Of a stretch of 42,000 nucleotides of DNA, positions 16,221 through 25,167 are shown in pieces. The position numbers and the translations under genes are program-made. Positions within the stretch are counted from its first letter, which is position 1, and every line of letters starts with the position of its first letter. The DNA is from a virus, in the IMG/VR virus record IMGVR_UViG_3300045110_000142, positions 1 to 42,000 of that record, one strand, 5' to 3'. The notes below the pieces were generated by a model. That model was not told the DNA's origin. It did no database searches and saw only the letters and a list, made by a program, of their open reading frames with translations.

Positions 16221-18490
16221 CACTTCACCCGAATGCGTTCGACCGGCACCTGTCGCGGCGTGCCGTCAGGAGCTATATATCTTCTCCCCGGACCCAGCTC
16301 GTTGATCTTGTCGGTGCTCAATCCACGCACGATCGGTTGCTTGGCACCGTAGTCAAAATTCTCTTGTTCGAGCATGGTGCGGGCATCGGCGGGAAGCATG
16401 TAGCGCACAGATTTGATCATAGTTTCGGCGCGTTGCATCTTGTCCGCCAAGTCGCGATCGGTGTCGCCATATGTCGGCATGAAGGGCGCGAGCGTGCGCT
16501 GCATTTCCTTCTCGCCGTATGACGCGCCGGATAGATAGGTCATCAACTCAGTACCAAAGTTCATGAATGAATTTTTGGCGGTGCGGTACTCATCTGACAC
16601 GAGCTTGTTGCTGACAAACGGCACGTTTGCCATCAGCTTGTCGTCTTTGAAGTAGGTCAGTGCTTTGCCGTTATTCAATTCCCGCAAGCGGCGTATTTCA
16701 GGTCCAGCGCGATCGGCAAAGACCTTGGCTTTGCCCTCCATTTCGCTGATGGGCTCTTCTTTCGGTGGCGGCGCGCCGGGGGCGAGTTGATATCCAGTGT
16801 CAGGTTGCTGGCCCGCGACACCACCACCAGGAATTTGCGTACCCGGCGGCAGATATGGCTGGCGTTGATAGACGGTGCCTCTGAGTTCTGTCTTGACCGG
16901 ACCAAAAATTTTCTGCTGGCTTTCGAGAATGTCCAGGTTGGCTTTCACCCTAGCCTGCTCGCGCGGAATGCCGGCCTCGTAATATTTTTTCTCCAGATCA
17001 GCTCTGACGTTTTCGACTCCATGCAAATCGACCGCTTGCTTGATGGCGCGCGTTGGCGCTTCCATCTGGAATTTATCCCAGGCGTCAGCCTTTCGCGTCC
17101 ATTCGTCATGCGCCTTTTCCATTTGCGCCTGTTGCAGGGCGCGAAAGTGCTCGCCGCGTGCATATTCGTCGGCCGCATGCTTCTGCAAGGAGGGATCGAC
17201 CGAGGGATTGTTCATGATCTTCGCCCAGTACCGCATGGCGTCGGAGGGCGGCACGATGCCAGACGGCGGCTCTGGCCCCGGATGCGTCATGACCTCTGGG
17301 ATCGGCAACGGGAGCGGCCGTTGCGACGGCAGGAGGTCGGGCGCCTTCTGGATAGCCGTCGGATCGGGCCCAGCAGGCCCCAGGATGCGTTGCGTCGGCA
17401 CCGGGCGTGCTTGGGCAGCCCCCGCTGCCCCCGGCGCGCCCTGCGGGCTCTGGAAGCCTCGGAGAGGGCCTCCCAACGCCTCCGGCGAGAACATTGACGG
17501 CGGCGCCGGCTGAATGTCGCTGGTAATCACCGGATTGCGCGGCGGGGCGTTCTGCGCTGTAGCGCCAGCAAGCAGATTGGGTGGGGCAGCATCAGTCATG
17601 GTACCCCCGTCCATGCCGCCTCCAGGGGCAAGGGATGCGAGCCTAATGGGGCGATTACCCGGGCTAGCGCCAGGAATAGCCGTCCCATTGCCCTCCGGGC
17701 CACCCAGGCTGTCCGATCTGGCCAGTGGCCCAGGCTGGGGGCCGACCATTCCCCCAGCCGCCAGCGTAGGGTCCATTGGCGGCCCTCCGCTGATCGCATT
17801 CATTATGGACGCATAAGGAACGGTCGCAGGCCCCATGAGAGCGCGAGTAATCCCGTTCCGTCCTGGCGGCCGCGGCGGCCGCGCCGCTATAGAATTTGGA
17901 TCAAACGCATCCGGTGGGAGATCGCCGGTCTGCTGCGGGACGCTGGCAGCTCCCGGCGCGATGAATGGCGAGCGAGCAGCAAGTTCCTCCTCCGTCGCTG
18001 GCCGAATCGGGACTTCGCTGTAGTTACCGCCCCTGGTAAGGTCGAGGGTGACGTCAGTTTTATCGGGAGCCGCGCTGGTTGTCGTGTCAGGTGAAGTGTC
18101 GGGTGTTGTGTCGGGTGTTGTGTCGGGTGACGTGTCGGGTGTGTAGGTAGTGCTAGCTTCCGGGCGCAGAACCCGACTTCCTGGCACCGGCGGCGTATTT
18201 GGGATGTTTGTGTCTGCCGGCGCGCCGGCAGCGATCTCGCCGCGCCTTTTCATATACTCAAGACGCGCGGCGGCAATACGATCGCGCGCTAGTTTCTGTT
18301 CATAGCCTTCGCGAAGATTTTCTGATGCTGAAAAAATACCCTCGCCGACGTTTTTTGGGTAAGCACGCTCCTTACCTTTGTCCTGGAGCTGCGCAAGTTT
18401 TAGTTCGTTGAGGTAATCATCATAGCCACCAGCGCCCCAGAAGGCGGCTGATCCAGGATCACCCTGTTCGAAATAACCTTTGCCTGCCAT
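16220..18490 (-). CDS. Large Pro-rich internal virion protein
   Basis: 756 residues. A short helical N-terminus (LNELKLAQLQDKGKERAYP) leads into a long disordered Pro/Gly/Thr region (about 90-420) that includes tandem Pro-Asp-Thr-Thr repeats. A helical C-terminal part from about 430 contains KAHDEWTRKADAWDKF and FADRAGPEIRRLRELN. No catalytic motif is seen. Position suggests an ejection/internal core protein. The tetrapeptide repeat is visible in DNA at about 18080-18140. Confidence 0.65.
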   Translation of the reverse strand: MAGKGYFEQGDPGSAAFWGAGGYDDYLNELKLAQLQDKGKERAYPKNVGEGIFSASENLREGYEQKLARDRIAAARLEYMKRRGEIAAGAPADTNIPNTPPVPGSRVLRPEASTTYTPDTSPDTTPDTTPDTSPDTTTSAAPDKTDVTLDLTRGGNYSEVPIRPATEEELAARSPFIAPGAASVPQQTGDLPPDAFDPNSIAARPPRPPGRNGITRALMGPATVPYASIMNAISGGPPMDPTLAAGGMVGPQPGPLARSDSLGGPEGNGTAIPGASPGNRPIRLASLAPGGGMDGGTMTDAAPPNLLAGATAQNAPPRNPVITSDIQPAPPSMFSPEALGGPLRGFQSPQGAPGAAGAAQARPVPTQRILGPAGPDPTAIQKAPDLLPSQRPLPLPIPEVMTHPGPEPPSGIVPPSDAMRYWAKIMNNPSVDPSLQKHAADEYARGEHFRALQQAQMEKAHDEWTRKADAWDKFQMEAPTRAIKQAVDLHGVENVRADLEKKYYEAGIPREQARVKANLDILESQQKIFGPVKTELRGTVYQRQPYLPPGTQIPGGGVAGQQPDTGYQLAPGAPPPKEEPISEMEGKAKVFADRAGPEIRRLRELNNGKALTYFKDDKLMANVPFVSNKLVSDEYRTAKNSFMNFGTELMTYLSGASYGEKEMQRTLAPFMPTYGDTDRDLADKMQRAETMIKSVRYMLPADARTMLEQENFDYGAKQPIVRGLSTDKINELGPGRRYIAPDGTPRQVPVERIRVK

Positions 18491-18505
18491 GTCACGCCGC
18501 CCTTT

Positions 18506-20134
18506 TCACGTCGCCCTTGCATTTAGAATTGAGCCCATCACCCGCGATGGATTGATATGTTTAACACCTCGAATCGTGCGCACCGCTTCTGGATCTACTT
18601 TCTCAACATCCTGCGCCATTGGGCCGATATGCTGGGTCGAACTTGGATCATCCTTGTAGGAGTAGGAATAAATCGGAAGCTTTTTGATTTCGTCGCTGTC
18701 GGCATCAGCGATACTATCACTGACTAGGGGTTGCTTGGTCGCAGCAAATACAGTGCCAAGGCGGTGAATGTCTTTTTTCACACGCACGTCGGAGGCGAGA
18801 TAGCCGCGTCCGATATTCCCCGCCGCGCCGAGAATGCCACCAAGCAATGACTGCGAATTTTGATTTTGCTGCTGATAATTCTGAAAATTCTGCGCAAAAT
18901 TCTGGTTGATCAATCCAGCGATGTCAGTCGTTGGAATTTGATTCTGCGGCGTATTGAGAAAGTTAGGTTGCTGTATCTGTGACCCTGACAGCAATGCGCT
19001 GATTTCATTGATCGGCTGATTGCGCCTAGCGTATTGCTCTTGCAGAGCCTGCTGCCGCAGCTGGTTCTGGTCGGCAAATCGTTGTTGTGAAAATTGCCCA
19101 GCTTGCGCTAACCCTGCATTGTAGAACTGCTCGCGCAAAGCGTTCTGCGAAAATTCCTGTGCTTGCGCTTGATTTTGGAACTGCCCACGATTCAATGCCT
19201 GTTGAAAAGACTGTTGTTGCGCGTCATTGGCAAACTGCCCACGGCCGAGCGCCTGCTGATAAGCTTGCTGCTGCGCAGTGTTGAAAAATTGCCCACGGCC
19301 GAGCGCCTGCTGATACTCCTGCTGTTGTGCCGCGTTCTGGAAGCCGGCGCGCTGCGCCGCCATTTCCATCATGCGTTGCTGTTCCTGGCCGGCAGTCTGC
19401 GTTACTGCCAAACGCGCATCGTTTGCTTGCCGCGCATACTGATCCATCGCCGCCTGATAAGCGGGGCTGCCATAGCTGATGCCTTGATCGGCAAGCTGCT
19501 GCTCGACGTGTTGCTGTTCGAGTTGTAGTTGCGGATTCAGCCGGCCATAGAGCGACTGCTCGACCCGCGCGCGATCGGACGAAAAATCGTCCGATGGACC
19601 ATAACTTTCAGTGACGCCGGCGTTGGTTGGGGAGAAACCATATTGCACAGCATTGGTTGGATCAAAACTGGATCTTATGTCGGCGTTGGTATCATTTATG
19701 TAACCCTGTAAGCCGACGTTGCCGCTATAGATCGCCGTGTGCGGAAATCCGGAAACCCCCTCTGGCACCTGCCCATAAGCCGGCGCACCGGACAGATCGA
19801 ATGGAGCGCCGAGGATATCGCTGAGTCGACCGCTTTGCGTGGATGAAAGATTAGCGAGATTGTATTTAGCCTGCTCGCTCTGATCTTGAATGGATTGCTC
19901 TTGCGGATTTAGTTGCTGGGTCGCGGTGAACCTTGGGATACTATAAATTTGCCCCGTAGACGGATCACTAAATTGATAAGTGTCAGTCGGATTGTATTGC
20001 AATGACCCGAGTGGCGTAATCTGATTAGTGTTATTGAGAAACGCATTGGCGACCGCCGTAGACACATTACTTGATGTCTGCGCGCCCGCAGTGGCGGTCG
20101 GGTTTGGAGGCGTCGGCGCAGAACCTTTGGACAT
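18506..20134 (-). CDS. Virion protein with 18-residue Gln-rich repeats and S74-like end
   Basis: 542 residues (AGAGGTGG before ATG). The N-terminal 130 residues are polar with TPLGSLQYNPTDTY. Residues about 215-450 are Gln/Asn/Phe-rich, including near-exact 18-residue repeats of the form YQQALGRGQFxNxAQQQ. From 448, SDVRVKKDIHRLG...GPMAQDVEKVDP matches the S74 intramolecular chaperone, with Ser at the expected cleavage point. It is therefore a second auto-chaperoned, probably trimeric structural protein, perhaps a tail appendage or core component. It starts 9 bases after the Pro/Gly-rich gene's stop. Confidence 0.78.
   Translation of the reverse strand: MSKGSAPTPPNPTATAGAQTSSNVSTAVANAFLNNTNQITPLGSLQYNPTDTYQFSDPSTGQIYSIPRFTATQQLNPQEQSIQDQSEQAKYNLANLSSTQSGRLSDILGAPFDLSGAPAYGQVPEGVSGFPHTAIYSGNVGLQGYINDTNADIRSSFDPTNAVQYGFSPTNAGVTESYGPSDDFSSDRARVEQSLYGRLNPQLQLEQQHVEQQLADQGISYGSPAYQAAMDQYARQANDARLAVTQTAGQEQQRMMEMAAQRAGFQNAAQQQEYQQALGRGQFFNTAQQQAYQQALGRGQFANDAQQQSFQQALNRGQFQNQAQAQEFSQNALREQFYNAGLAQAGQFSQQRFADQNQLRQQALQEQYARRNQPINEISALLSGSQIQQPNFLNTPQNQIPTTDIAGLINQNFAQNFQNYQQQNQNSQSLLGGILGAAGNIGRGYLASDVRVKKDIHRLGTVFAATKQPLVSDSIADADSDEIKKLPIYSYSYKDDPSSTQHIGPMAQDVEKVDPEAVRTIRGVKHINPSRVMGSILNARAT
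19164..19350. repeat. 54-bp tandem repeats coding 18-residue units
   Basis: TGCCCACGGCCGAGCGCC and its continuation (25 bases) are identical at 19236-19260 and 19290-19314, a 54-bp period. Diverged copies flank them on both sides. They encode the YQQALGRGQF repeats of the 542-residue virion protein. Such repeats can expand or contract by recombination. Confidence 0.8.
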
Positions 20135-20143
20135 GGTCCACCT

Positions 20144-20578
20144 CTAGTAAGGACGCGGCGGCTGACCAGGAGGCTGGCCGGGGAGCCCGCCGATCTGCGG
20201 CATGCCAAGCCCTGGCGCCATGCCCTGCGGGAGCTGACCGGGTGCGGTCATGCCGAGAGCTGACATACCGCCAATCCCTGCCGTGCCCATCCCTGGCGGC
20301 TGCATGCCGCCACCTGGTAATTGCGAGCTGCCTCCCATTGAATTGCCAATCGGTGGCGTGGCACCCATCATCGGTGGAGGTGGAGCGCCACCGCCACCGG
20401 TCTGATTGGCCATGATCGCCTGTGTGATGTCGTTGCGGGTGCCACCAACATTGTCACCAGCTGGACCCGGATAGCCCTGCCCCGACGAGCCGCCGGTCTG
20501 CCCAGCACCCATCTGCGCCATTGGATTCGTGGGCGGCTGATCGGGCAGCGGCTGCTGCCCGTAATATTGCTGTGCCAT
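20144..20578 (-). CDS. Pro/Gly/Met-rich low-complexity virion-module protein
   Basis: 144 residues from ATG 20578, which shares its A with the upstream TAA (TAATG). Almost entirely Gly, Pro, Met and Gln with no predicted fold apart from a short NDITQAIMANQ helix. An Ile-Thr-Gln-Ala-Ile-Met helix also opens the low-complexity protein at 21095-22348 (LLTQAIMQQ), which hints at a shared docking peptide. Function unknown. Confidence 0.6.
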   Translation of the reverse strand: MAQQYYGQQPLPDQPPTNPMAQMGAGQTGGSSGQGYPGPAGDNVGGTRNDITQAIMANQTGGGGAPPPPMMGATPPIGNSMGGSSQLPGGGMQPPGMGTAGIGGMSALGMTAPGQLPQGMAPGLGMPQIGGLPGQPPGQPPRPY

Positions 20579-21078
20579 TACGCTGCCTTCTCTTGTTGCT
20601 GTTGATCCATTTGCTGTTGCCCGCGTAACAGCCGCTTGGTGATTTTGTGCGCCCGCCATTTGTCATCAGTAAGCCGGCAGATCGCACCGTCTTTCTCGCG
20701 GCCAAACATACGCGGAAATTCTGTGAGTTCGTAGCCAAGCCGCAGCAGTTGATGCAGTAACCTTTCATTGTCACGCGCCACTCGCATGATCACCATTTGG
20801 CATTTGCATAGACCAAAAGGATAGCTGTGCATGACGAGTAGTGTCCTGCGTGTGGCCCACTGCACACCGGGAAGCGCTGCGCCTGATATCTCCATAAGAC
20901 CCGCTAGCGGGTCGAACTGATGATAAACGAGGCCAGCGACCAGTTCGTCGCGACCGCCGATCGTCTCCGTGATGCCGATGGCGCTGCAACGGCCAAAGCC
21001 ACCAAGCGCGCGCACATGAGGTATCATCTGCGCGACGAAGTTAGCGACTAGCTCGCTCTGGTCGTACACGTACTTCAT
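20578..21078 (-). CDS. GNAT-like acetyltransferase-fold phage protein
   Basis: 166 residues. The arrangement (helix, ELVAGLVYHQFD strand, GAALPGVQWATRRTLLVM, then MVIMRVARDNERLLHQLLRLGYELTEFPRMFG) follows the GNAT fold, where the final 'N..LL..LGY' is typical. The substrate-binding region is weak and no clear Q/RxxGxG/A motif is visible. Podovirus structural modules often carry such a protein, possibly structural only. The C-terminus is Gln/Met-rich. Confidence 0.6.
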   Translation of the reverse strand: MKYVYDQSELVANFVAQMIPHVRALGGFGRCSAIGITETIGGRDELVAGLVYHQFDPLAGLMEISGAALPGVQWATRRTLLVMHSYPFGLCKCQMVIMRVARDNERLLHQLLRLGYELTEFPRMFGREKDGAICRLTDDKWRAHKITKRLLRGQQQMDQQQQEKAA

Positions 21079-21094
21079 TGCGTGTTATCTCATC

Positions 21095-22348
21095 TCAATC
21101 ATCATCATCGTCATCGTCGTCGTCGTCATCGTCATCGTCGTCGTCGTCATCGTCATCGTCGTCGTCATCGCCAAACTCATCGTCCATTTCCTCAGCGATG
21201 CCGCCTGGGCCGTAGCCGGCTTCCTCTGGCCCGTAGCCGCCATGACCACCCGCTCCGCCAAGTCCACCAGGAGCCTCGGCAAAGGCGCCAAGAGCATCAG
21301 GACTTAAGCTGGCATAAACATCCTCAAAAGTTTGGCCTGGAGGTGCCCCTCCGGGTGGAACATCACCCTGCTCTGGATTGCCATGACCACCAGTTGTGAA
21401 ATCCTCTTCAGGGGGTGGACCAGAATATTCTGCATCTGGATCGTATGGTCCTTGATCTCCGCCTGGAGGTCCGCCTGAAGTACCACCGCCAGCGGCTCCT
21501 GAACCACTACCGCCGCCTCCGGCGCCGCCGCCTCCTGAACCACCACCGCCAGCACCGCCGCCGCCGCCGCCGCCGCCACCGCCACCGCCGGCACCGCCAC
21601 CACCACCGCCGTCGCCGGTGCCTCCTCCAGGATCAAAACTAATGGGATTAGGGCCAAGCATCTCCTCGATGGTCGTCGGTGGCGGCGCGGGAACTCTACC
21701 GGGAATGCCAGTAGGCGAAAATCGACTATTGAACCCGCCAGAGCCAGGACCAGTGAAAGCGCCGGCACCGCCTCGACCAGTACCAGTGACGCTATTACCT
21801 TGCGCACCAAACCCCCCTGCTCGACCGGTTGGCGCAAAAAAGTCAGTTCGGCCAAACAATGAGCCGCGCCCTGGCGCCGGCTGCGCCCCTGCGCCGATAC
21901 CACTTTGCAAGGCCTGCTCCAGCGCTTCAGTGTCAACAATAGGTCCAGATGGCTGTGCAGGAGTAAAAGGAGCAAAAGGTGGCACAGGGCCCAATAGGTT
22001 TGGCGGGATGTTAGCGAACGGTACCGGCGGCTGCTGCTCCATCGGCGGCGGCGGCGGCGGTTCGCCTCGCGGTGCGACCGGCGGTTCGCCTCGCGGTGCT
22101 ACCGGCGGTTCGCCTCGCGGTGCTACCGGCGGTTCGCCTCGCGGTGCGACCGGTTGGTCAACCGGCGGTGCGGAAGTCGGACCAGACGGTGCAACGCCTG
22201 TCGTATCAATTCCAGAAATAGATGGATCATCAAGCGATGCACCCTGGTTGATGATCGGCGGCACATTAGGATCACTATAGCCATAGCGCATGCCGGGCGC
22301 TCGCTGCTGCATTATCGCCTGCGTAAGCAAATCACGTAATCCAGCCAT
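21095..22348 (-). CDS. Low-complexity virion protein: repeats, poly-Gly, 24-Asp tail
   Basis: 417 residues (GGAG before ATG). In order: a short helix (MAGLRDLLTQAIMQQ); four 8-residue VAPRGEPP-type repeats; a Pro/Phe/Gly-rich segment with GPGSGGFNSRFSPTG; a Gly-rich run with only Ala, Ser and Asp interruptions; and a C-terminus of 24 consecutive Asp codons (21169-21098). It lies among structural genes upstream of the GNAT-like gene. The acidic tail could mimic DNA or bind basic proteins or metal ions; that is speculation. Length is likely variable between relatives. Confidence 0.75.
   Translation of the reverse strand: MAGLRDLLTQAIMQQRAPGMRYGYSDPNVPPIINQGASLDDPSISGIDTTGVAPSGPTSAPPVDQPVAPRGEPPVAPRGEPPVAPRGEPPVAPRGEPPPPPPMEQQPPVPFANIPPNLLGPVPPFAPFTPAQPSGPIVDTEALEQALQSGIGAGAQPAPGRGSLFGRTDFFAPTGRAGGFGAQGNSVTGTGRGGAGAFTGPGSGGFNSRFSPTGIPGRVPAPPPTTIEEMLGPNPISFDPGGGTGDGGGGGGAGGGGGGGGGGGGAGGGGSGGGGAGGGGSGSGAAGGGTSGGPPGGDQGPYDPDAEYSGPPPEEDFTTGGHGNPEQGDVPPGGAPPGQTFEDVYASLSPDALGAFAEAPGGLGGAGGHGGYGPEEAGYGPGGIAEEMDDEFGDDDDDDDDDDDDDDDDDDDDDDDD
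22059..22154. repeat. Four tandem 24-bp repeats
   Basis: Units start at 22059, 22083, 22107 and 22131 (GGTTCGCCTCGCGGTGC then T/GA/ACCGG), near identical. They encode the Val-Ala-Pro-Arg-Gly-Glu-Pro-Pro repeats of the poly-Asp-tailed virion protein. Confidence 0.9.
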
Positions 22349-22359
22349 GGAAAAACTCC

Positions 22360-24387
22360 CTAGACGTTCACGCCCGCAGGCTCATAGGTGGCGCTGACTG
22401 CAATGAGTTCGACGACAGGAGCAGCTTGCTGCCACACACTGACTTGCACGATCGGCGCGTGCGAATATCCAGTCTTGCCGATGCTAATCCACATTGTGTC
22501 CCGCACGGGTGGAATGGCGAGCGAAGCTTGATCCCAGCGCGCAGCATCCCAGAGGCCTTGATCCCAAACCTCGAGGATACCAGGATCTGGCCCTGGCGGA
22601 GGCGGCATCGGCACAACGATTCTATAGTTGACCGTCGCCGCCAATTGCGGCTTGAACGGCTGCCCAGCCTGCGAGCGGAATACCGCCCGCGCCTGATGCC
22701 AGACGTTAATGTTCGCCTGCGGACCGAATGTCTCCCAGCCAGCAACTAACGTGGCCACGTAAAGCTTCGCGCTCATCGAATTGCGCGCTGAGTCCCAAGT
22801 ATCATCCTTACCGGTGCGCTCGGCTTGGATAATGAATCCATCCTGCGTGCCGAAAAATAAATCCGCACGCATGCGAATAAAACACGTCGCATCCCATCCG
22901 AGATACCTGCACCACGCGATGGTGGCATTATTGACGACAAGACAATGTCGTGAGCCAGGAACGTCACCGGGCGTGGTGACAAACATAGCACCAAACTCGT
23001 CCCACTTTTTGATCGTCCATGACCATGCGCGCTTGGCGTTGACCTCATCGCGCCAGAGCTTCTTGATCGAGCGTGTGAGCATCGCTAGTTCGAGCTGTCC
23101 AGCGTCCTTGGTGATAGCCTGCGACAGCGGGATGATCCCATCCACGGTCAGCATCAAAAAATCACCGCCGACTTGAATGTGCGCATTCATGCCGAGCGGC
23201 GCGGAGAGCTGATAACGGCCTTGTTGTTTCCAGTTAGCGGGATCACTCGGATTAGTACCTGTGAAGATGATCACTTCGCCCTGGTCGGTAACGAATAAGC
23301 ATTTCTCATCGATGCCGTCGCCGGCATCGAGCGACCACGTCGCGCCATAAAGCAAACGTCCGCCTTTGGTGGCGGCGCCAGCTAGCGGAATTAGCGACAG
23401 CACACCGCCGACCGCGTTCGGCGCCAGATACCAAGCGTTCATCGACGCGGCTTCAATAAAAAACAAACGATTGCGATACTTCCAGACGTAAACGAGATTC
23501 CGGCCATTGACGACGTTGCTTCCGATCGGACCAGTGATCCACGAGGTGCCGTCAGGTGCTGCTGCCGTTGTCCAATATGTCGGATTGGCAGTGCGAGCCG
23601 CCGCGAACGTGCCGCTTACCGGGGAGGTGTGATCGGTGGAGTTTTTCCAGTAGGTATTGTCAGTCGTATCCAGTGCGGTGGCGCCGACCACATAGTGAAA
23701 ATTGTTCGCCCATGCAATCGTACCAGTAGGGTCAAGTACCTGCCACGTCGAGCCGTTGTAGCGGAGTGGTGGGTCGCCCGCATCATTGCAGACAACCATC
23801 CAGTTGGTTCCAGTAGGGGAAGCTGCCGCGTTTGCCAGTTGGGATGATACGTAATTCCCTGAAGCCTGACCACTTTTGACGAGAACGGGGGTGGAGGTTG
23901 TGACGTCATAGAGTTTTGTTGCCTGTGCCGCGAACATTCGCGCCGTGTTGCCGGCAGCATATTCGAAGGCCGAGATTACCGGAAGCCGCGCCGCCCCCCA
24001 TGCCGAAGCGGTCCAGTAGGTAGGGTGAGCGGCACGATCGGCAGCGAACGTGCCGCTCCCTGCGCTGGTATGGTTGGCTGAACATAACCAGCGCGAGGCG
24101 TCGGTTGGATCATAGATAATATTCCCAGTGACGTAGGCGTGCGTGGTCGTCCACGCCGGATAGTCGAGTGCATACAGATCACAGTAGCGCACCGTGCCGC
24201 CGCGCAGCTTGACACCGCGCATAGTTGACACCCAGTTGTCCTGCACGTTGGACGAGCCGGATGTCATGTACGCTTCATTTTCGTACTGATTGATGCCGCG
24301 CGTTGGTGCCGGAAACGTCAACTGACGCAGGTTTTGCGCGAACTGCTGCGGCACCGGCACGCGACGGAATGCTTGAAATTGAGCCAT
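22360..24387 (-). CDS. Tail tube/DNA-stabilisation protein
   Basis: 675 residues, beta-rich. The start, FPAPTRGINQYENEAYM, resembles podovirus tail tubular B / packaged-DNA stabilisation proteins, which often open with 'P..GI'. Two carbohydrate-binding-like insertions (THAYVTGNIIYDP...W and FHYVVGATALD...YWKNS, each followed by a PTYWT) look like duplicated small modules. Position directly after the adaptor gene supports a tail-nozzle role, sealing the portal and contacting the fibre. Confidence 0.78.
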   Translation of the reverse strand: MAQFQAFRRVPVPQQFAQNLRQLTFPAPTRGINQYENEAYMTSGSSNVQDNWVSTMRGVKLRGGTVRYCDLYALDYPAWTTTHAYVTGNIIYDPTDASRWLCSANHTSAGSGTFAADRAAHPTYWTASAWGAARLPVISAFEYAAGNTARMFAAQATKLYDVTTSTPVLVKSGQASGNYVSSQLANAAASPTGTNWMVVCNDAGDPPLRYNGSTWQVLDPTGTIAWANNFHYVVGATALDTTDNTYWKNSTDHTSPVSGTFAAARTANPTYWTTAAAPDGTSWITGPIGSNVVNGRNLVYVWKYRNRLFFIEAASMNAWYLAPNAVGGVLSLIPLAGAATKGGRLLYGATWSLDAGDGIDEKCLFVTDQGEVIIFTGTNPSDPANWKQQGRYQLSAPLGMNAHIQVGGDFLMLTVDGIIPLSQAITKDAGQLELAMLTRSIKKLWRDEVNAKRAWSWTIKKWDEFGAMFVTTPGDVPGSRHCLVVNNATIAWCRYLGWDATCFIRMRADLFFGTQDGFIIQAERTGKDDTWDSARNSMSAKLYVATLVAGWETFGPQANINVWHQARAVFRSQAGQPFKPQLAATVNYRIVVPMPPPPGPDPGILEVWDQGLWDAARWDQASLAIPPVRDTMWISIGKTGYSHAPIVQVSVWQQAAPVVELIAVSATYEPAGVNV

Positions 24388-24402
24388 GATGTCAGGGCCT
24401 CA

Positions 24403-25158
24403 TCATGGCGTTGGCACCGGCCAGAACGGATAGGCGACGTTAGCCGCAGCCGAAATCGGCAGGCGATCGAGGATGATCGGCGCCGGCGCGTCCGCTCCCA
24501 TGGCGTTAGCCATAGCATTCTCATAGCTCCCCATGTCTTCGGCATAGGGAGAGCCTTTTCCAGCTTTCCAGCGCCAGACCATGCCCAAGCGAAAGACGCG
24601 CTCGGGCAAGAGAAACGTATCGCCATCAGCCGCGAATCGATCACCAAAGCCGCCGGCCGCCAGGGCGATGGAGTTTTTGCTCAGATACGCAAATCTAGCC
24701 GTGATAGCCGGCGCCTTAGAGGTCGCCGCGCCCATGATCGGCTGAATGTGGATGGCGCCGCCGTAGATCGTCCACTCACCGCGGCCGTCCACGTAATTTG
24801 CCGCGCGCCGTTGCATCCACTCGTCGGTATCGGGAAAAAAGCGCATCGGCTGAATAGTCGAGCTGGACCGCCACAGATTGCCAGCCTTCAACAATCTCCG
24901 ATAATCAGCCGGCAGCGGAAACGCCTCGGTGCCAACCCATACGCCGCTGCTATTGATGACGCCGTCGCCTGTGAGCACAACCGTCTTAATCAACGTCTTC
25001 CAATCACGTGTGTCAGCAGTGATGCTATCGACGGTCTCATTGGCCAGCGCTAGCATCTCGAACATGGTGCGGTCGGTCGCCGTCGCACCGACGACCGCCG
25101 TAGGACTGTCAACACCAACGCACGCGCACACGTCACGCACGACTGACAGAAGGGTCAT
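24403..25158 (-). CDS. Head-tail adaptor protein
   Basis: 251 residues. The N-terminal helices (VRDVCACVGVDSPTAVVGA, MFEMLALANETVDSI) and the later RRLLKAGNLWRSSSTIQPMRF, RWKAGKGSPYAEDMGSYENAM follow the pattern of podovirus adaptor/tail-accessory proteins (P22 gp4 / T7 gp11 role) that bind beneath the portal. It sits between the capsid block and the tube gene, as expected. Confidence 0.75.
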   Translation of the reverse strand: MTLLSVVRDVCACVGVDSPTAVVGATATDRTMFEMLALANETVDSITADTRDWKTLIKTVVLTGDGVINSSGVWVGTEAFPLPADYRRLLKAGNLWRSSSTIQPMRFFPDTDEWMQRRAANYVDGRGEWTIYGGAIHIQPIMGAATSKAPAITARFAYLSKNSIALAAGGFGDRFAADGDTFLLPERVFRLGMVWRWKAGKGSPYAEDMGSYENAMANAMGADAPAPIILDRLPISAAANVAYPFWPVPTP

Positions 25159-25167
25159 GTTCGCGTC

